NCBI GenBank assembly: GCA_024276295.1
Contig: JAJRXN010000123.1
Location: forward strand, 1-16,756
Reading direction: 5' to 3'
DNA: 16,756 bases
From: Acidobacteriota bacterium
GTDB lineage: Bacteria > Acidobacteriota > Polarisedimenticolia > J045
Part shown: positions 15,930 through 16,756 of the stretch, one piece after another
Numbering within the stretch: the stretch's first letter is position 1
Layout of the letters: the number at the start of each line of letters is the position of its first letter
Notes under the pieces: generated by a model
Seen by the model: only the letters and a program-made list of their open reading frames with translations
Databases searched by the model: none
Told to the model about the DNA's origin: nothing
Position numbers and translations under genes: made by a program

Positions 15930-16671
15930 TCCCTTTCGCGGAGCCACCGAGCAGGCGGCGACCGAGCCGGGCCGAGAGCAGGGCGAGGACCAGCAGGATC
16001 GTCCCCGCACCGAGCGCCCGACGCGCCGCGACACCCAGGTCCCCCGCCAGCACCGAGTCGGCGAGCAGATTGCAGGCCAACGTCCCGGGGATCATCGCCA
16101 GCCAGGAAACGAGCATGTACGTCGGCAGCGAGACCGTGGTCAGCCCGTAGACATAGTTCTGCGCGTTGAATGGAAACAGCGGCACCAGCCGCGTGATCAT
16201 CAGCATGATCCAGCCCTGCCGGCGCACGCCGTCGTCGATCCTGCGCAGCATCGGGCTCTTCTCGAGCAGCCCTTCGACCATGCCGCGCGCGCCGTGGCGA
16301 CCGACGAGGAAGGCCGCCGTCGCGCCGAGCGTCGCGCCGATGCTGGTGTAGACCGTGCCCCAGGCCGCGCCGAAGACCACCGCTCCGAGGATCGTCAGCG
16401 GAAGGCCGGGAACGAAGAACACCGCGGCGACGACCCACGCCGCGATGAAGACCAGCGGCGCCAGCAGACCGAAGCCGTCGAACCACAGGCGCAGGGCGTC
16501 GACGTTGCCGGCGATCCGGCCCGGACCGAGCTGCTCGAACAGCCCCGCCTGCCGGACGACCAGCGCACCGGCCAGGATCGCGGCCGCCACGATCGCGACC
16601 CGCATCCACCCGCCGGCGAGGCGCGCGGGGCGCGGGATCGTGCGGGCCTCGATCTCGATCGTGGGCTTCAT
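15913..16671 (-). CDS. TVP38/TMEM64 (VTT/DedA-like) integral membrane protein
   Basis: This 252-residue inner membrane protein has a hydrophobic segment at about 24-40, then the VTT core. LVFIAAWVVAAVFFVPGLPL (73-92) leads to GAVVFGAAWGTVYTSIGATL (96-115), with the FxPGxP...G..FG..WG pattern. Then come LVGRHGARG (122-130), MLMITRLVPLFPFNAQNYVY (156-175, the conserved R..P..PFN) and GLTTVSLPTYMLVSWLAMIP (176-195), and a last helix at about 223-237. Eukaryotic and bacterial relatives include lipid scramblases and DedA proteins; substrate here is unknown. ATG 16671 is preferred because AAGGGAAG lies upstream; an in-frame ATG at 16713 lacks a properly spaced site. Its stop lies within the hairpin shared with the porin gene. 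The 85 bp beyond the start to the window edge hold nothing I recognise. Confidence 0.9.
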   Translation of the reverse strand: MKPTIEIEARTIPRPARLAGGWMRVAIVAAAILAGALVVRQAGLFEQLGPGRIAGNVDALRLWFDGFGLLAPLVFIAAWVVAAVFFVPGLPLTILGAVVFGAAWGTVYTSIGATLGATAAFLVGRHGARGMVEGLLEKSPMLRRIDDGVRRQGWIMLMITRLVPLFPFNAQNYVYGLTTVSLPTYMLVSWLAMIPGTLACNLLADSVLAGDLGVAARRALGAGTILLVLALLSARLGRRLLGGSAKGTAAVQ

Positions 16672-16756
16672 GCGGGCTTCCCTTCGTCTACGCGGTGCGG
16701 GCCGTGCCTTCATCCCCCGTTGGCGGCAGGAAGGGAGTTCGTATCGCGCCGGATCA

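Overview
This is a GC-rich window (roughly 70% G+C by eye) from a Gram-negative bacterium. The outer membrane is shown by a heptosyltransferase-type LPS glycosyltransferase and an OprO/OprP-type porin with a signal peptide. Ferredoxin-dependent 2-oxoacid oxidation, a cysteine-rich ferrochelatase of the kind known from Myxococcus and Bdellovibrio, and a PurS-PurL fusion with a separate PurQ suggest an Acidobacteriota- or Myxococcota-like lineage. That placement is inference; no rRNA or marker gene here settles it. There is no tRNA, rRNA, CRISPR array, insertion sequence or phage gene, and the window looks like ordinary chromosome.

Layout. (1) 1-1246: the 5' end of a TraB-family gene runs off the left edge on the minus strand. 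It is divergent from a 222-residue protein that I read as a bacterial relative of the Vms1/ANKZF1 release-factor domain (VLRF1), followed by a small Rieske ferredoxin. (2) 1251-8580, minus strand: a tight run, probably one operon, in transcription order CelD-type GNAT protein, purL (PurS-PurL fusion), purQ, a DUF4003-like protein and hemH. purL/purQ and DUF4003/hemH overlap at stop/start codons. (3) 8581-8904: the only long intergenic stretch, holding a good sigma70-type promoter to the right, a weaker one to the left and an inverted repeat. (4) 8905-11751, plus strand: a ferredoxin oxidoreductase operon (delta ferredoxin, VorB-type alpha, fused beta-gamma subunit). (5) 11884-14589: ferritin, then two glycosyltransferases joined by overlapping codons. 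(6) 14664-15878: a phosphate-selective porin with a convincing Pho box just upstream. It converges on (7) a TVP38/TMEM64 (VTT/DedA-like) membrane protein on the minus strand.

How the genes work together. The minus-strand block carries the FGAM synthase step of purine synthesis plus the last step of heme synthesis. The right half combines oxidation of branched-chain or other 2-oxoacids to acyl-CoA with electron transfer to ferredoxin, iron storage, LPS core or glycan assembly, and phosphate uptake under likely PhoB control. The observations most worth following are the compact VLRF1-like release factor, the Pho box/porin pair, the fused beta-gamma oxidoreductase subunit and the cysteine-rich ferrochelatase. 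I saw no clear sign of an undescribed multi-gene system.
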